NCBI GenBank assembly: GCA_036924285.1
Contig: JAYKYS010000015.1
Span: forward strand, 6,138,001 to 6,202,000
Direction of reading: 5' to 3'
Length of the DNA stretch: 64,000 nt
From: Asterella californica
Lineage: Eukaryota > Streptophyta > Marchantiopsida > Marchantiales > Aytoniaceae
Shown here: one piece after another, positions 1 through 11,509 of the stretch
Position numbering within the stretch: position 1 is the first letter of the stretch
Layout: each line of letters begins with the position of its first letter
The notes under the pieces: model-generated
The model's input: only the letters and a program-made list of their open reading frames with translations
The model's database searches: none
What the model was told of the DNA's origin: nothing
Position numbers and translations under genes: made by a program

Positions 1-1185
1 CGTTCGTACAAACCACGAACGAAACCGGCAGACCTTGAGGGATTCTCCTATCTGTAGGGGTAAGGGTTTTCAGAAACCATTCTCGTAGGACGGGATAGCG
101 AGAGTGATGGATCTACTGCTACTATGATCCCGCTTGAGCAGCTTGAGGGATCACAAGAGGTTGATGGAAAGGCTGCTCAAGATTCAAAAAGTAGTTGTGC
201 TGTACATAGTTGAAAATCTGGTTTGATGGCTTTCAGTTCTGATGATTGGAGTGAGTTCACGCGGATAGAGGATTTCACTGAGAAGAGTAGAAGGCAGATG
301 AAGAGGTGTGCAGCAAATCTGCGTTATACAGGAGTTCTGAAGGAAGATGAGATGGTTTCTGGTGTTTATGAGGAGTTTGTAAGTGTATAGTCTTTTGTTC
401 GTTGGCTGGATGATGTACATAGGTTGATGAAACAGATGGGAGGTAGGGTGGTGATCCCCATTCATTCTCGTGAAGTCTATGAGGAGATTATCTCGTACTT
501 GCGATATCGTCCTCATCCGAGACTGGAGAATGGATGGAAGGATGCAGTCTGTTGGTGTGGTTCACATCAGGAAGCGGAAGTACACGCCAAGTATAAAGCT
601 GTAGCGAGGAAGGTGAGATCTGTTGCGACTCAATTACCTGTTGATTCTCAGCAGCAGATGGAGTTAGCGGCTGGTGAGTCTGTGCTTAGAGATCCTACAC
701 ATGTGGGACAAAAGTTTACTCAAGAGACACTCGAGCAGCTCCAGATAGGAGGGGGTGGCTTCTTGACTGAAGTGGAAAAACGAGCTTTCGAGAAGATGAT
801 AGTTAGCCATGATAAGGCATTTTCTTTCTCGACTGAGGAGATTGGTTGTGTGGATCCTAGTGTGATAGCTCCGATGGTTATCTTCACTGTTCCTCACGTA
901 CCTTGGGACTTGAAGCCGATTCCAGTCCCTCGTGCCTTGCTACCGAAGGTGATTGAGTTACTGAAGGAGAGGATGCGGATGGGTATTCTTGAACCATCTA
1001 TGGCTCCGTACTCTTGAACCATCTATGGCAAACGTGTGAAATTGTTCAAGAGACACGGAGGGTCAGTTGAGTTATTCAACTTTATGGAGTCAGAGCTGAG
1101 GACAACAAGAGACGGAGACGTCCCAGTGTCTGATGAGATTGAGGCGGAGGAGAGCAATGATGATGAAGAACAAGCAGAAGACTAA
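1..1185 (+). pseudogene. Ty3/gypsy polyprotein remnant with internal deletion
   Basis: One reading frame runs from the window edge, with an in-frame TAG at 388-390, through an open stretch from 424 to a TGA at 1015-1017, and then on in the same frame to TAA at 1183-1185. The stretch ending IPVPRALLPKVIELLKERM...GILEPSMAPYS resembles the region just before and at the start of a Ty3/gypsy reverse transcriptase, where the chain enters the polymerase. The next residues (IYGKRVKLFKRHGG and an acidic tail rich in E and D) look like a polyprotein C-terminus. RT, RNase H and integrase are therefore missing. An 18-bp direct repeat, at 987-1004 and 1012-1029, marks the join. The LTR-like repeat downstream supports the 3' end of an element. 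The assignment to gypsy rests on pattern only. Confidence 0.6.
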
Positions 1186-1230
1186 ACAGGTTGGCACATG
1201 CCGGAGGATGTGCAGGTTTGGAGGGGGTGG

Positions 1231-2541
1231 ATGTCGTGATGTGAATCATTTCACATAGTAAATGATTCACTTCTCTGTCAGGCGTTAGTCTCTCTGAGTG
1301 AAGTTAAGACCTCAGAGAAGTCCATTTTTGGAAGATGTTATATATTTTGAGTCTTAGTAGGTTGATTACCATGTTGATAGGATTTAAGCTCATGGGTTGT
1401 ATTTGCGTGTCGCCCATGCACGCTTTCTAGCTTATTTAAGTTAATTTTCGGGGCTGCATGTCGTTTTAGGTAGTTTAAGTTTTATGCTGGCACTCTAAGG
1501 GGCTTGACGTGGTAGCCTATGAGTGTAGATAAGTTACCAGGTAGTTTAAGGCACAAAATGACAACCAAATGGAGCTATGAACTCCCATTGGTCCATTTTT
1601 GTCTTTTGTGTAACTCTAACTTTAGAAACAGAGCTCTAAAGAGTATTTTGAGCAATTGGTGAGGGCACTGCGAAATCTGAGAGCAGAGGGAGATAGAGCT
1701 CGTCGTGCCAAGCACTATCAGCGAAAAGTTTGATCGATTTGGAGCAATAAAGAAGGAGTTATGGTTGATTGAAGTTCGATTTGTGTCAGAATTGCAGCAC
1801 TTTTGTTGAATTTGGGGTTTTGAGTGTCAATTGCAGCAGAATTGAGGAAATCGCTTCAAACCTTCGTGGTTGTGTTCATTATCAGCCGGGCTACGACTGT
1901 CAAAAAAGTTTCAAGTGATTTGAGTTACTGAGTAATTCAGGGCGCCCGCTGAAGCAGAGGGGGTCTGTAAAGCTTGCAATCTAGAGCAGCAACTTCAGAG
2001 AACGAAATCTGGAGTTCTGTGTACAATCAGGAGGTCCAACTTCACAGGAGTGTTCAGCAAGCTGTGCACTGCAAATCCTGTAAGAAACTTCGAAATTGAT
2101 CAAGCCAATCTCCTGTTATAGGTCGAAATAGCTGGCTGGGTACCAGAAATTGTCATAATTTCTCTGTTCAGAAAGTTTCTACTCATATCTTGGTGCTCTG
2201 AATTGATCTCAAGCTGAAACTTCGTATGTGTATCCAGTAGGACCTCATTGACATGTAGGAGAAGTTCTGAAGTCTAAACCTTCACATATTTTTCAATCCT
2301 GTGCCAAAGTTCACCGTCAGATCTTATCGTTGCTAGTTAAGCCTGAACTTTGCTTCCTGAACATATCAGAAGAGCCAATAGACTTGTATGAGCGTTTTTC
2401 AGTATCGCCTTGTAACATGAAGCCTATCCTTTGAGCAAACCAGCCACAGCCAAGAGTCTAGTGCTTCCCTAAGTAGACTGAATACAGCCTTCAAGCTCAT
2501 ATCACAGCCAGAAGGTTCCGCCCTTCCCGAGGAAAACTCTC
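1231..2541 (+). repeat. Ty3/gypsy LTR, copy 1 (3' LTR)
   Basis: This copy follows a purine-rich tract (GGAGGGGGTGGA) placed like a polypurine tract, so the LTR may start at TGTCGTGATG near 1231. It ends in CTCTACA directly against copia integrase codons. From about 1340 onward it matches 11509-12810 in the same orientation over more than 1 kb, with many substitutions and small indels. Shared blocks include 'TTGAGTC.TAGTAGG.TGAT' and 'GAGATAGAGCTCGTCGTGCC'. The second copy is followed by a gag-like gene, which supports reading the repeat as an LTR. The left boundary is approximate. Confidence 0.6.
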
Positions 2542-3607
2542 AACTCTACAGCGGTGTATCTGATGAACCGGACTCCTACAGCAGCAATCCACAACAAGAC
2601 ATCGATGGAGATCTTCACAAGCAGTAAGCTTGATTACTCTTTCCTTAAAGTTTTCGGATGTATCTATTATGTGCACATACCTGATGAAAGACGTAAGAAA
2701 CTAGATCCGAAAGCAAATAGATGTATCTTCCTTGGTTATGCTTCTGATACGAAAGGATATAGGTGCTACAATCCTCCGTCCAAGCAGTTCTATATCAATA
2801 GAGATGTTGTTTTTGATGAGCTACAGTCTTGGTTTGCACCTGCATCTGTCGTAACCATCCCTGTACCTACTATAGAACCAAGGAGTCAGTCCACTGTAGT
2901 ACCTCAGAATAGTACGTTGAGTGGAGGATCTGGAGAAGTCATTGATTCCAGATTAGAATCTGTTGCACATAGAGCTGTTGTTAACATTGGAGTCCACGTA
3001 ACACAGCCTAGTGAAACTAGTGTAGTTTCTACACAAGATGAGCGCGTGCTATTGTAGCGTATGTTTGACTCATCCAGATATGTGGATCTTCCACATCCAC
3101 TGGATACTTTGTCTCAGACCTTGGCGTCTACGTCAGATCAGTTGCAAGGAGAGGTCACTAGTGCACCGATTACCTCTCGCAGATCTGAGCGGGCAAAACA
3201 TCCAATGAGTAGGTATATGCATGAAGGTTTTCTTGCTGCGCACCATGCATATATGGTCAATGTTCTTCAGGAACAGGAACCGAGTTCGCTTGAGGAGGTG
3301 ATGCACAATGTCCAATGGGTAAGTGCTATGGAAGATGAACTTGCTGCGTTTCATCACCAACAGACTTGGGAGTTGGTAGACTTACCTCAGGATAAGAAAG
3401 CGATTGGTTGCAAGTGGGTCTTCAAGGTCAAGTGCAACTCGGATGGTATCGTGTGTCGGTACAAGGTCAGATTGGTAGCTAAGGGCTACGCACAGCAACA
3501 TGGAGTGGATTTTGAGGAGACTTTTGCTCCAATTGCGAAGATGGTGACTATTCGAACCGCAGTTGCAGTTGCAACTCAGAAAGGTTGGAAGATGCACCAG
3601 ATGGACT
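2542..3607 (+). pseudogene. Ty1/copia A polyprotein, integrase C-terminus to RT start
   Basis: This is the middle of a copia pol polyprotein, which catalyses integration and reverse transcription of the element. The first codons (AVYLMNRTPTAA...) and KVFGCIYYVHIP, FLGYASDTKGYRCYNP belong to the integrase C-terminal region. After an in-frame TAG at 3055-3057 the same frame continues into the RT N-terminus: WVSAMEDELAAF, TWELVDLP, GCKWVFKVK, RLVAKGYAQQHGVDFEETF. It breaks right after QMD, where the GAAGAC-rich element is inserted. The RT resumes at 9570. At its left edge the gypsy LTR abuts mid-integrase, so the 5' half of copia A lies outside the window. A homologous integrase segment is seen in copia B at about 30840-30990. 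Confidence 0.9.
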
Positions 3608-5593
3608 TGTGGTGCCCACAAATTACAGGATGCACGAATTTTTGAAATTTTTAAGGATAATGACTTGTTTGTATAACTGAAGAAGCGTTGTTACTTAAGG
3701 ATACGTCTTCCTTAACAGGAAGATGATCTTAAGAGCTGTTTGTAATAAGAAGTTGACTTCTTCAGAAGACGACCGTCTTCGGAAGATCATCTTCTCAGTT
3801 GCGTCTTCAGAAGACGAGAAGACGGCGGAAGATGGGAAGACGGCGGAAGACACCTATCTTCCAGAAGACAGCGACCGCGAAGGACCAACCACGAGTTTTC
3901 GGGTAAGACAGTAGGTGTACCTACTGGAGCGCATCGAATAGGGAGGTAGGTCAGGAAGACACCAAGGACGAGAACCCCTAATCTGCGGGGAAGATGCATG
4001 AGGAAGCACATTAGACACCTTCCAACTTCCCGCAGCATAGCGCGCCTGAAGAAGATCGATTGAGAGAGTGAGCTTCGCGAGCTAGCATTGAGAGAGGAAT
4101 CAAGTGAGACATCGAGGTAAGAGAAAGTAAGTTGGCAGCTAGGCGAAGGGTGAGATTGAATTGCGGGAGCACAAACAGCAGAGAAAGCGAAGGCGTTTCA
4201 GTGGAGCTTTCGAGAAGCTGATAGTGAAGAGTGGCGAGTAGAAGCAGAGGTGGAATCGAGGTGTGGACCGAAATTGACAGCAGGCGCAGTCGTGTGGAGT
4301 CACATTGGAAGCTAGGACAAGAGCCAGAAGCGCGCGGAGGTCGAAGGCAACTCGGGGAGCCGAAGAAGACTGTAGAGGTTCTTCCCCCTGTTCTTTTCCC
4401 CTCCCACTTCTTCTCGCCTTTTCTTGGTACTCCCTGCGCTTCCTTGATTGTGTGCAGGCAGCCTGATCGATTACCCCACCCCCATTCTTTCTATTGAGAT
4501 ATTGGGCGCGGAAGCGCTGCCCAATTTCTGTCAAGACATCTCCTTGCTTCTTCCCGAGCTCAATTCGAGCTTCCCTACTCCTAGCCCTCAAATTGGAGAC
4601 CCCAACTATCAATTTCCCTACCCCCCTACCTCTCTATCTCCGAAACTTGGAACAGAAGACGATTCGGAAGATGGGAACATCTTCGGAAGACGCTTCTTGA
4701 ACTTGACTGTCTTCGGAAGACATCTTCGGAAGTCGACTGAACACAATTCGTATCAAGAGTGGATTTGCTTTGCTTTTGTGTTTAGAGAGGCTTGATACGA
4801 ATCCTGAGTGGCTTGGTGAGTTGTTTTGTTATTTCGAGAAGTTGGAAGTCGGGAACTAGGCCTGTGCCTCCCGGTCTTCCAAGCTTCTCAACTCCCCATC
4901 TTCCTAGAGAGACTAGAAGACTGGAAGGCTGGCAAAATGAGCGAGAAGACGCGAGGGTCCATTCGGGTCTCTTTTGTCCGATCCATAGCAGCCGTTCCTT
5001 CTTCTTCCCGAACTTAGAAGAGAGTTGTGAGAAGTCTTGCTGGCAGAATCTGGAGAGAATGGTCGAGGGTCATGTCTTCCCATCATGCAGCAAGCTTCTT
5101 CTGAGTGCGTATGAGAGGTGAAAAGTCAGAAGAACAGAGTACAGTTGTCTTGAGTCTGTTGTGAGGATAGATTGCGTGTAGGAAGACGAAGACAGGTGAG
5201 ACCAGTGAAGGGAAGTCCGACTTCGAGAAGTCTTCCGAGAACGACATTGAATCGGAAGCTGTCCCAAGTGTCTTCCCAAAGGCCACTGTCACCGCAGGAG
5301 CCCGCAACCATCTTCTGAACCTTTCTCATACTCTACTTCTCGCATATCTTGATCTTCTGATAGGAAGTAGGATGTAATGCAAGGTGGGTTGTCTTCTTGG
5401 TAATCCATGCGAGACCTTGCTTAGATAGGATTGTTTAGATATAGCTCGGAAGACGAGAGCTATCTAGGAAGTACTGTTAGAATCCCGGAAGACGGAGTAG
5501 CTGTCTTCTGGAAGACTAGTTTCGTCTTCTGAGAAGTAGAAGCTAGACTGTGGGCACTCGGGAAGAACTGAGCCTTCAGCTCATAGTAGGTGC

Positions 5594-7933
5594 TTGTGGT
5601 TTAGTGCAACAGATCTTCCATGTATGTCGATGCATCCGCGAGGCTTGGTGTTACCAGCGGCAGAATTGGCCGAGGCCACTCCTTTCCTCAAGGAGTTGGG
5701 TCTCGACTTCTTCTTGTGGGATTGGAACCTCGCAGATCAAGGGCTTCTGGAGGAGGTGTGGGTCGCGTTACCACCGCGTAACCGTGTACCTGCGAAGGCA
5801 GGAGTAGCTCGGGGAAGACCGTCTTCCTGGATTGAAGACTGGTGGCGTAAGGCGTTTCACAAGCCTGAGACCGAGAACCGAGGATATTGGTACGAGAAGA
5901 AGATCTTGCCTAGGATTGTGAGTTCATGGCATGTAACTGGGAGTACCACCGCCTTTTCGTGGAAGACAGGCAGGGGATGAACGGTTGGAAGATAGAGTCT
6001 TACCGGGAGCCGAAGAAGCGACTTCTTGCGAAGTTGTTTCTGCATCTTTTCCCCAAGAGAAAAGCGCAGAAGACAAGGTACTTAGGAGATCAGGACGTGG
6101 AGTTCCTGGAATCAGTGTGGGATGACAGAGTGCCAATCTACTGGGGCGCGTACATCCACAACTATGTACAGACGGAGCTAGCATACTTGGGTACCCCGGC
6201 GGGAGGACATCTGACGCCCTTCTTCTGCTACTTGTATGTAGCCATGGGGGATCTTAGGGAAGATCAGCTGGCAGTGTATGGGCCAACGGAGCGACAGGAG
6301 GTGAAGGAGGAGACCTCGGAAGACGATGACCGAGAGGCAACAGCAACGCCCCCTCCCACTCTGATGCCACAGTTGAGACCCGGCTCTCACCAGAAGACGC
6401 TTCTGGTGAGGGAAGACGAGTCTAGTGGGTCGGAAGACGCCACGCCAGTGAGGAAGATGGGTCACAGAAGTGTACCGGGGACACCCATCTCCCTCATCCA
6501 TTCAGGATCGGAGTCGGACTCGGAGGAAGACTTGCTGAGTACCCGATCAGAGCAGAAGACAGCTTCTGTAACACCTAGGAGTCTTCCGAAGACTCCAGAA
6601 GACGAAGGATGGATGGGTACTCCTACTGCGATGCGAGGAAGCGCAAAGAGGAGAGCCGCTCCTGCCACGAGGAGTCTTCCACCCCGGAAGATGAGAAGAG
6701 TAGCTTCTTCTCGTGCGCAGAAGATGAAGGCCGTAGTGGTGGAAGAGGCTTCCTTGCCTCTGGAAGACGAAGTCGACACCATCGAGCGAGTGGTGGGGAT
6801 GAACTTGTCTTCTGCAGGAAGATGACTGGAGGAGTTCAGTGCCTACTTCCAGAAGGAGATTCAGCCCGCTATGGAGTTGCTGGAAAGGAGAGCAAGGGCA
6901 CAAGAGAAGCCGTTACAGCCTGGATTCGGCCTGCGCACCTTGCTGCGACAGGAAGACAGCCAGCAGAAGACGGAGTCGCTGGAAGCTAGTCTCCGCACTA
7001 CGGAGAAGCTTGCAGCCAGGTACAAGGCGGAAGCAGCCGCTTCTGCCAAGGAGTCGATGCAACTTCGGAAGAGCAACCAGGAGTTGCAGACGCGAGTACA
7101 GCAGTGCGATCAGGAAGTTCTCCGAGTGCGGGAGAAGATCACTGCCCTCGCAGAAGAGCAGACCACTTGGAAGATGCAGCGAGAAGCCGCAGAAGCACGA
7201 GCTGCAGTAGAGAAGACGCAGAGGGAAGCAGCAGAGGCCCGTGCGCAGAAGATGTTAGCTCAGTCGGTAGAAGCGCTTCGGAAGAAGTTCAACTTCACCG
7301 CGGGTAAGAAGTTACTTACCTTAGCTAGGGAATGGGACAGCGGGTCCAAGACGAGGTTGGTGGAATGCAGAGATAGCATGTTCAGGTACCTGGATAGACA
7401 GATAGAAGGAGTGAAGACACTTTATGGTCTTCCCTCACTTCCGACATCTGCAACCGCATCTTCCCAAGCATCCACCCTCGACTGGATCCGGAATGGAGAA
7501 GGAGGAGTTCGATCTCGCTGTACACTTGGTGGTGACAGCGTTGGAAGACGAGAAGACTCCAGAAGACGCCCCGGAAGACATGATATCTTCTGGAAGACAG
7601 GAAGACGAGCCGTCTTCCCAGGTATTCCGCATGGAGGAAGCGACTTCCCCGGACCCCCATGAGGTCGCCATGGTCCCTAGTACTGCATCTGTGCCTCAGA
7701 AGACTGAAGACGCACCATTCGACTCGTCTTCCCAGAAGACCATTCCGTCTTCCGAAGTCGAAGCCGAGGAAGACGCAACCGCAGAAACAGCAGGGCCAGC
7801 GAAGAGCGAGGAGAGGGAAGCTACCTCAGTGGTACCCGAGGTAAGTGCAGGGCTTCCCAGTCCATCAGAAGTCGAGGTAGTAGCTCCGGTAGGAGCAGAT
7901 CATGTAAAGATTGCCACCGAGCAATCAGAGTAG
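5594..7933 (+). pseudogene. Gag-like/coiled-coil gene inside the GAAGAC element
   Basis: I do not recognise the family with certainty. The frame starts near 5594 or 5624 and encodes a Trp-rich globular part (WDWNLADQGLLEEVW, SWIEDWWRKAFHKPE, GYWYEKKILPRIVSSW). After a frameshift near 5930 it continues as NWEYHRLFVEDRQGMNGW, PKRKAQKTRYLG and PAGGHLTPFFCYLYVAMG. Next comes an acidic, Ser/Thr/Pro-rich linker full of E-D pairs, then an in-frame TGA (6823-6825, perhaps from CGA). A long Glu/Lys/Gln-rich coiled coil lies at about 6871-7300, and after a second frameshift near 7490 there is an acidic tail ending at 7933. A structural, Gag-like role is inferred from its place as the only gene in the element. 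A captured host gene or plant-mobile-domain relative is possible. As it stands it is broken. Confidence 0.5.
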
Positions 7934-9564
7934 TTAGCAAACTTAATCGACACTTCCAGATTTAGTAGGATCGGACATGCTATCTTAAGGGTGGCAATTT
8001 TCCATGTAAAAATAGTTAGGACCTCATGTGGCAACATAGGTAGCGTAGGAGTAACACAATGGAGGGCTAATTGGGAAGAGGGACCGCATGCATGTGAGGT
8101 GACAACCTCTTGTCAGCGCCTCTCTCTCTCTCCCTGGTGGTCGCCTCCCCTGACTCTCGAGGCAGATGGTTAAGTAGGATAGCATGGTAGGAGAAAAGCT
8201 CTCTGAGAGCTCTGCCAGTTCTGTAGAATTCGGCAGTAACTGAACATACACACCGATTCTACAGGCAAGCAGGCGAGACACATTAGAGCAGAGACAGTCT
8301 TAGCGCACCACACCCGTTGTTGGAAACATACGAATAGTCTTGGAATATACAGGAGGGGTCTGCATACTCGCACCAGCAGTGGTTCGAAGATGTAGATAGA
8401 AGTAGTGGACAGTCTAGGAACAGGGAACGGCATCCTCGTGCAGTCCTGTTAGCTAGGCTGGTGTGTCGAGGAGTAGACGCAGGAAGTAGCGGGAGTGAGC
8501 TTCCCAATGCCATTGTGACTTCTTCTCGGGGAATTGATTGTGGATTTGAGTGCAGCAGCTTTGTCCATGTCTTCTGGATGGTGGATTCACTGAATTCGCT
8601 CCCAATTGTGCATGGGAAGTGTTCTTTTTGAGTGGCGGTGAATGTCAACAGTTGTGGAGTGTAGCTTGACTCGTTCAGTAGAGCACTTGGGATCTACGTA
8701 CGAACGGTCTTCTGGGTAAGAGATCCCAGAAGACAGAGAAGTCAGAGCAGCGAAGTGAAGAAGAAAGAAGCCTTCTTCCCGCAACAGAAGACGACATCCT
8801 CGAGTAGAAGACGGTGCTACAGTACTCACGTTTGTTGTCTTCCTCCCCAAACTATTACAAGCAGGGATGGCTTGTTAGTCAGGATCCGGACTAGAAGCCT
8901 GTCGGAATCTTAATTGCCCTTTTTCATCTTGTTTTCTCTTGTTTGGATTTCTTCTTCTTCCCATCTTCCCTCATCTTCCCCATCTTCTTATCTTCTTCTA
9001 GTGAGCTTCCGATACTTCTATTGAGCTTCCGTGAAGGTGAATGTCGTTGTAGTGCTGCAGGAAGACAACTTCCGTAGGCAGAAGCCTGGGAAGACTACAG
9101 GGGGCATACACCCTGTGATTGATCCAACCCGTTGGAATGTGAATGTGAGAGTAAGGTGTAACGACTGTTACTAGTCGACTTCTGCGAAGCCGGACAGCCT
9201 TCTGGAGGTGTGAGAAGACGAGCTAAACCCCCAGAAGACGAGAAGACCGGAAGAAGACGGTATCGAGAAGACCGGAAGAAGCAACCTGGAAGCAGGAAGA
9301 TCGTCTTCCCGAGCTTCTCTGTGAATAGTTGTATGATACTGTAATTGGTAGTTGTTTGTTTGGATCCAGAGCACCATTTGGCGTGTCTGGAAGACGTGTT
9401 GGTTTGTGTGGTTTTGTGAGAAGACGGGATTTCTAGGCAAAACCCGTGTGTTTGTGTGTTTGAACAAATCTTAGAACTTAGAGCAGCGTTACTTGTGCAA
9501 ATCCTCTGTGGGAACGATATCTTGTATACTAAATGGACAAAAGGAGAAATCCTTCGTCACTACA
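7934..9564 (+). other. Non-coding 3' part of the GAAGAC element
   Basis: No open frame with recognisable protein features is present. GAAGAC/GTCTTC hexamers cluster at 8700-8840 and 9060-9430. The last 100 bases, with GTGGGAACGATATCTTG and a CACTACA end, resemble the 3' end of a plant LTR, but a left-hand partner was not found. Confidence 0.35.
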
Positions 9565-9569
9565 GGACT

Positions 9570-10776
9570 TCAAGAACACCTTCCTCAACGGTGATCTTGA
9601 GGAGGAGATCTACATGCAGCAACCTCCTGGTTATGAGGATCCTAAGTTCTCTTCTCGTGTATGTAAGTTACGGAAGACTCTCTATGGTCTGAAACATGCA
9701 TCAAGAGCATGGTATGCAAAGATCAATTCTTACTTGCAGTCTCTTGGTTTCCACCTTTGTAGTTCAGACTCTACTTTGTATTCGTTGCGAATACAAGATC
9801 GGATTGTTGTGATCATCATCTATGTTGATGATTTGATCATTACCGGTAACTTTGAAGAGCTTATTTTCCAGATCAAGATCACTTGAAATCTGAGTTCGAG
9901 ATGATGGACTTAGGAGAACTCAAGTACTTCTTTGCTGTGGAGTTCATTAGAGATGGGAAGGATGTTTGGCTTGTACAGTGACAGTATGCTCTCAGTATGC
10001 TTGAGAGATTTGATATGCTTGACTGCAAACCCATTGCTACGTCATTAGAGCAAGGGGTAAAGCTAGGAGCAAAGGATGGTGAGTTGCTGGATGATCCACG
10101 CATGTACAGACAGATGGTTGGGAGTCTTATCTACTTGACCTTCACCAGACCAGACTTGAGCTATGCTGTCGGTCAGATTAGTCAATTCATGCAGTCACCA
10201 CGGAGATCACATTTTGAGCCTGTCAAGCGGATCCTCCGCTACATGAAGTTCTCGATGCAGTACGGACTTCTTTATCGATACGGTGGACCATTGTTGTTAC
10301 ATGGCTACACAGATGCTGATTGGGCAGGAAGTGCCGACAAGAGATCCACGTCAGGTTACGCTTTTGGACTTGGAAGCGCTGCTATAAGCTGGGCTTCTAA
10401 GAAGCAACCCACAGTTGCTTTGTCATCCACAGAAGCAGAGTACCGAGGAGCAACGAACGCAACATGCGAATCAATTTGGCTTCGATGTCTGCTATCTGAT
10501 ATTGGTGTGGAGTGTACAGATCCTGTTGTTGTATATACAGACAACATTAGCAGCATGATTAGCTAGTAATCCTGTTTTCCATGCTAAGACGAAGCACATT
10601 GAGGTGCACTATCACTTTATGAGAGAGAAGGTCTTTGCAAGAGAGATTGAGCTCAGTTATGTGAGCACAGGAGATCAGGTTGTCGATATCTTCACTAAGA
10701 CATTGATTAGAGATAAGTTTGATGCTTTCAGACCTTGTCTAGGAGTACAGGATGTAGAGATGAGCTTGAAGGAGAG
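9570..10776 (+). pseudogene. Ty1/copia A polyprotein, RT to RNase H
   Basis: The frame resumes the copia RT cut at 3607. It reads KNTFLNGDLEEEIYMQQPPG, VCKLRKTLYGLKHASRAW, then the catalytic YVDD box (IIIYVDDLIITG). A frameshift near 9885, a TGA at 9979-9981 and another frameshift just after 10560 disable it. The following segment has RT thumb and RNase H features: RPDLSYAVGQISQFM, GYTDADWAGSADKRSTSGYA, SSTEAEYR and VVYTDN. The last block (NPVFHAKTKHIEVHYHFMRE, VSTGDQVVDIFTKTL) is the usual copia C-terminus. It ends at a purine-rich tract directly before the 3' LTR. Family assignment is secure; activity is excluded by the breaks. Confidence 0.92.
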
Positions 10777-11005
10777 TGTTGATATAGTCCCAAGCTCTTG
10801 TAGATCGACGGCTAACATTAGCCGGAGTGGTTAGAGTTGTTACAGTTAGTTAGAGGGCTAACCCACCATTAGGGTTTCTCTTGTACTCACCTCCACTATA
10901 TATACAGAGAGAGACAAAGCCTCTCTCATCTCATTCCTAATTTACTTCCTTGTCTACTCGCTCTCTCTCTTCTTGGAGTGTCCTCGAAGTATCGATCTTT
11001 CTACA
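10777..11005 (+). repeat. 3' LTR of copia A
   Basis: The LTR starts TGTTGATATAGTCCC after the purine tract GAAGGAGAG and ends CGATCTTTCTACA. It matches the inverted LTR of copia B at 34137-34351 over its length, including AGGGTTTCTCTTGTACTCAC and CTCTTCTTGGAGTGTCCTC. The shared TG...CA ends define the 229-bp length. Confidence 0.88.
10897..10904 (+). promoter_or_regulatory. TATA box in copia A LTR
   Basis: TATATATA lies in the middle of the LTR, followed by a CT-rich leader. The inverted copia B LTR has an equivalent TATATATAG on the minus strand near 34225, which supports a conserved core promoter. Confidence 0.5.
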
Positions 11006-11509
11006 GTTCTTGCTACTGGTCTTGTGACCTTATCACCGTTGGATACCACTCTCATTGTGTAACAGTATCCTCAGGAGGGTGTATGTGTGTTGCAACTGTT
11101 TGGAGGGATCAGCACATGTTTGACTGCGATATTACAGATACACATACGAGTACAACGATACTTGTATGTGAAAAGAGATGAGATTGCAAGACACATCTTA
11201 TTGCGTCATGTGACACGCTTGGTGTAGAGATATCATGAGTTGTTGTCCATATCAACCGTTAGAGGATACCACTAAGCATTATCGTCTAATATTTCACTGT
11301 TGAGGGCGCAACATCTCACGTTGGTTGGCACCATTCACTTGGTGATAGCTCGGTGACCATGTCAAGATCACACGTTGTCGCGCTACTTGGCGACTACATG
11401 TTATATTTCTACTCCGACACTTGAGTTTAGTAGTTCTAGAAGTTAGCTCATATTACTTCTAGTCGTTTATGTATATGTTTGACATCTTTGCATATGGTGT
11501 TAACACGAT
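11006..11509. other. Spacer between copia A and gypsy LTR
   Basis: No coding region or recognisable element is seen. It may include part of the second gypsy LTR, whose left edge I could not fix. Confidence 0.4.

Larger units (their letters stand above)
3608..9564 (+). mobile_element. GAAGAC-saturated 6-kb insertion in copia A
   Basis: The element interrupts copia A RT codons exactly between QMD and KNTFLNGDL. GGACT flanks it on both sides (3603-3607 and 9565-9569). The outermost bases are TGTGGTG and CACTACA, so it has TG...CA ends with a 7-bp imperfect terminal inversion, as in LTR retrotransposons. I could not find a matching pair of LTRs by eye. Reading both strands I count about 80 GAAGAC or GTCTTC hexamers; roughly 3 would be expected by chance. 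They are dense near both ends (3700-3960, 9060-9430) as well as through the coding region. No polymerase, integrase or transposase is visible, so it is probably non-autonomous. A six-base duplication (GGACTT) with a shifted end is also possible. Confidence 0.6.

Noticed and set aside
9551..9564. CACTACA at the right end as a CACTA transposon terminus
   Set aside because: The orientation is wrong for a right end, and the left end reads TGTGGTG. A 5-bp rather than 3-bp duplication flanks the element.
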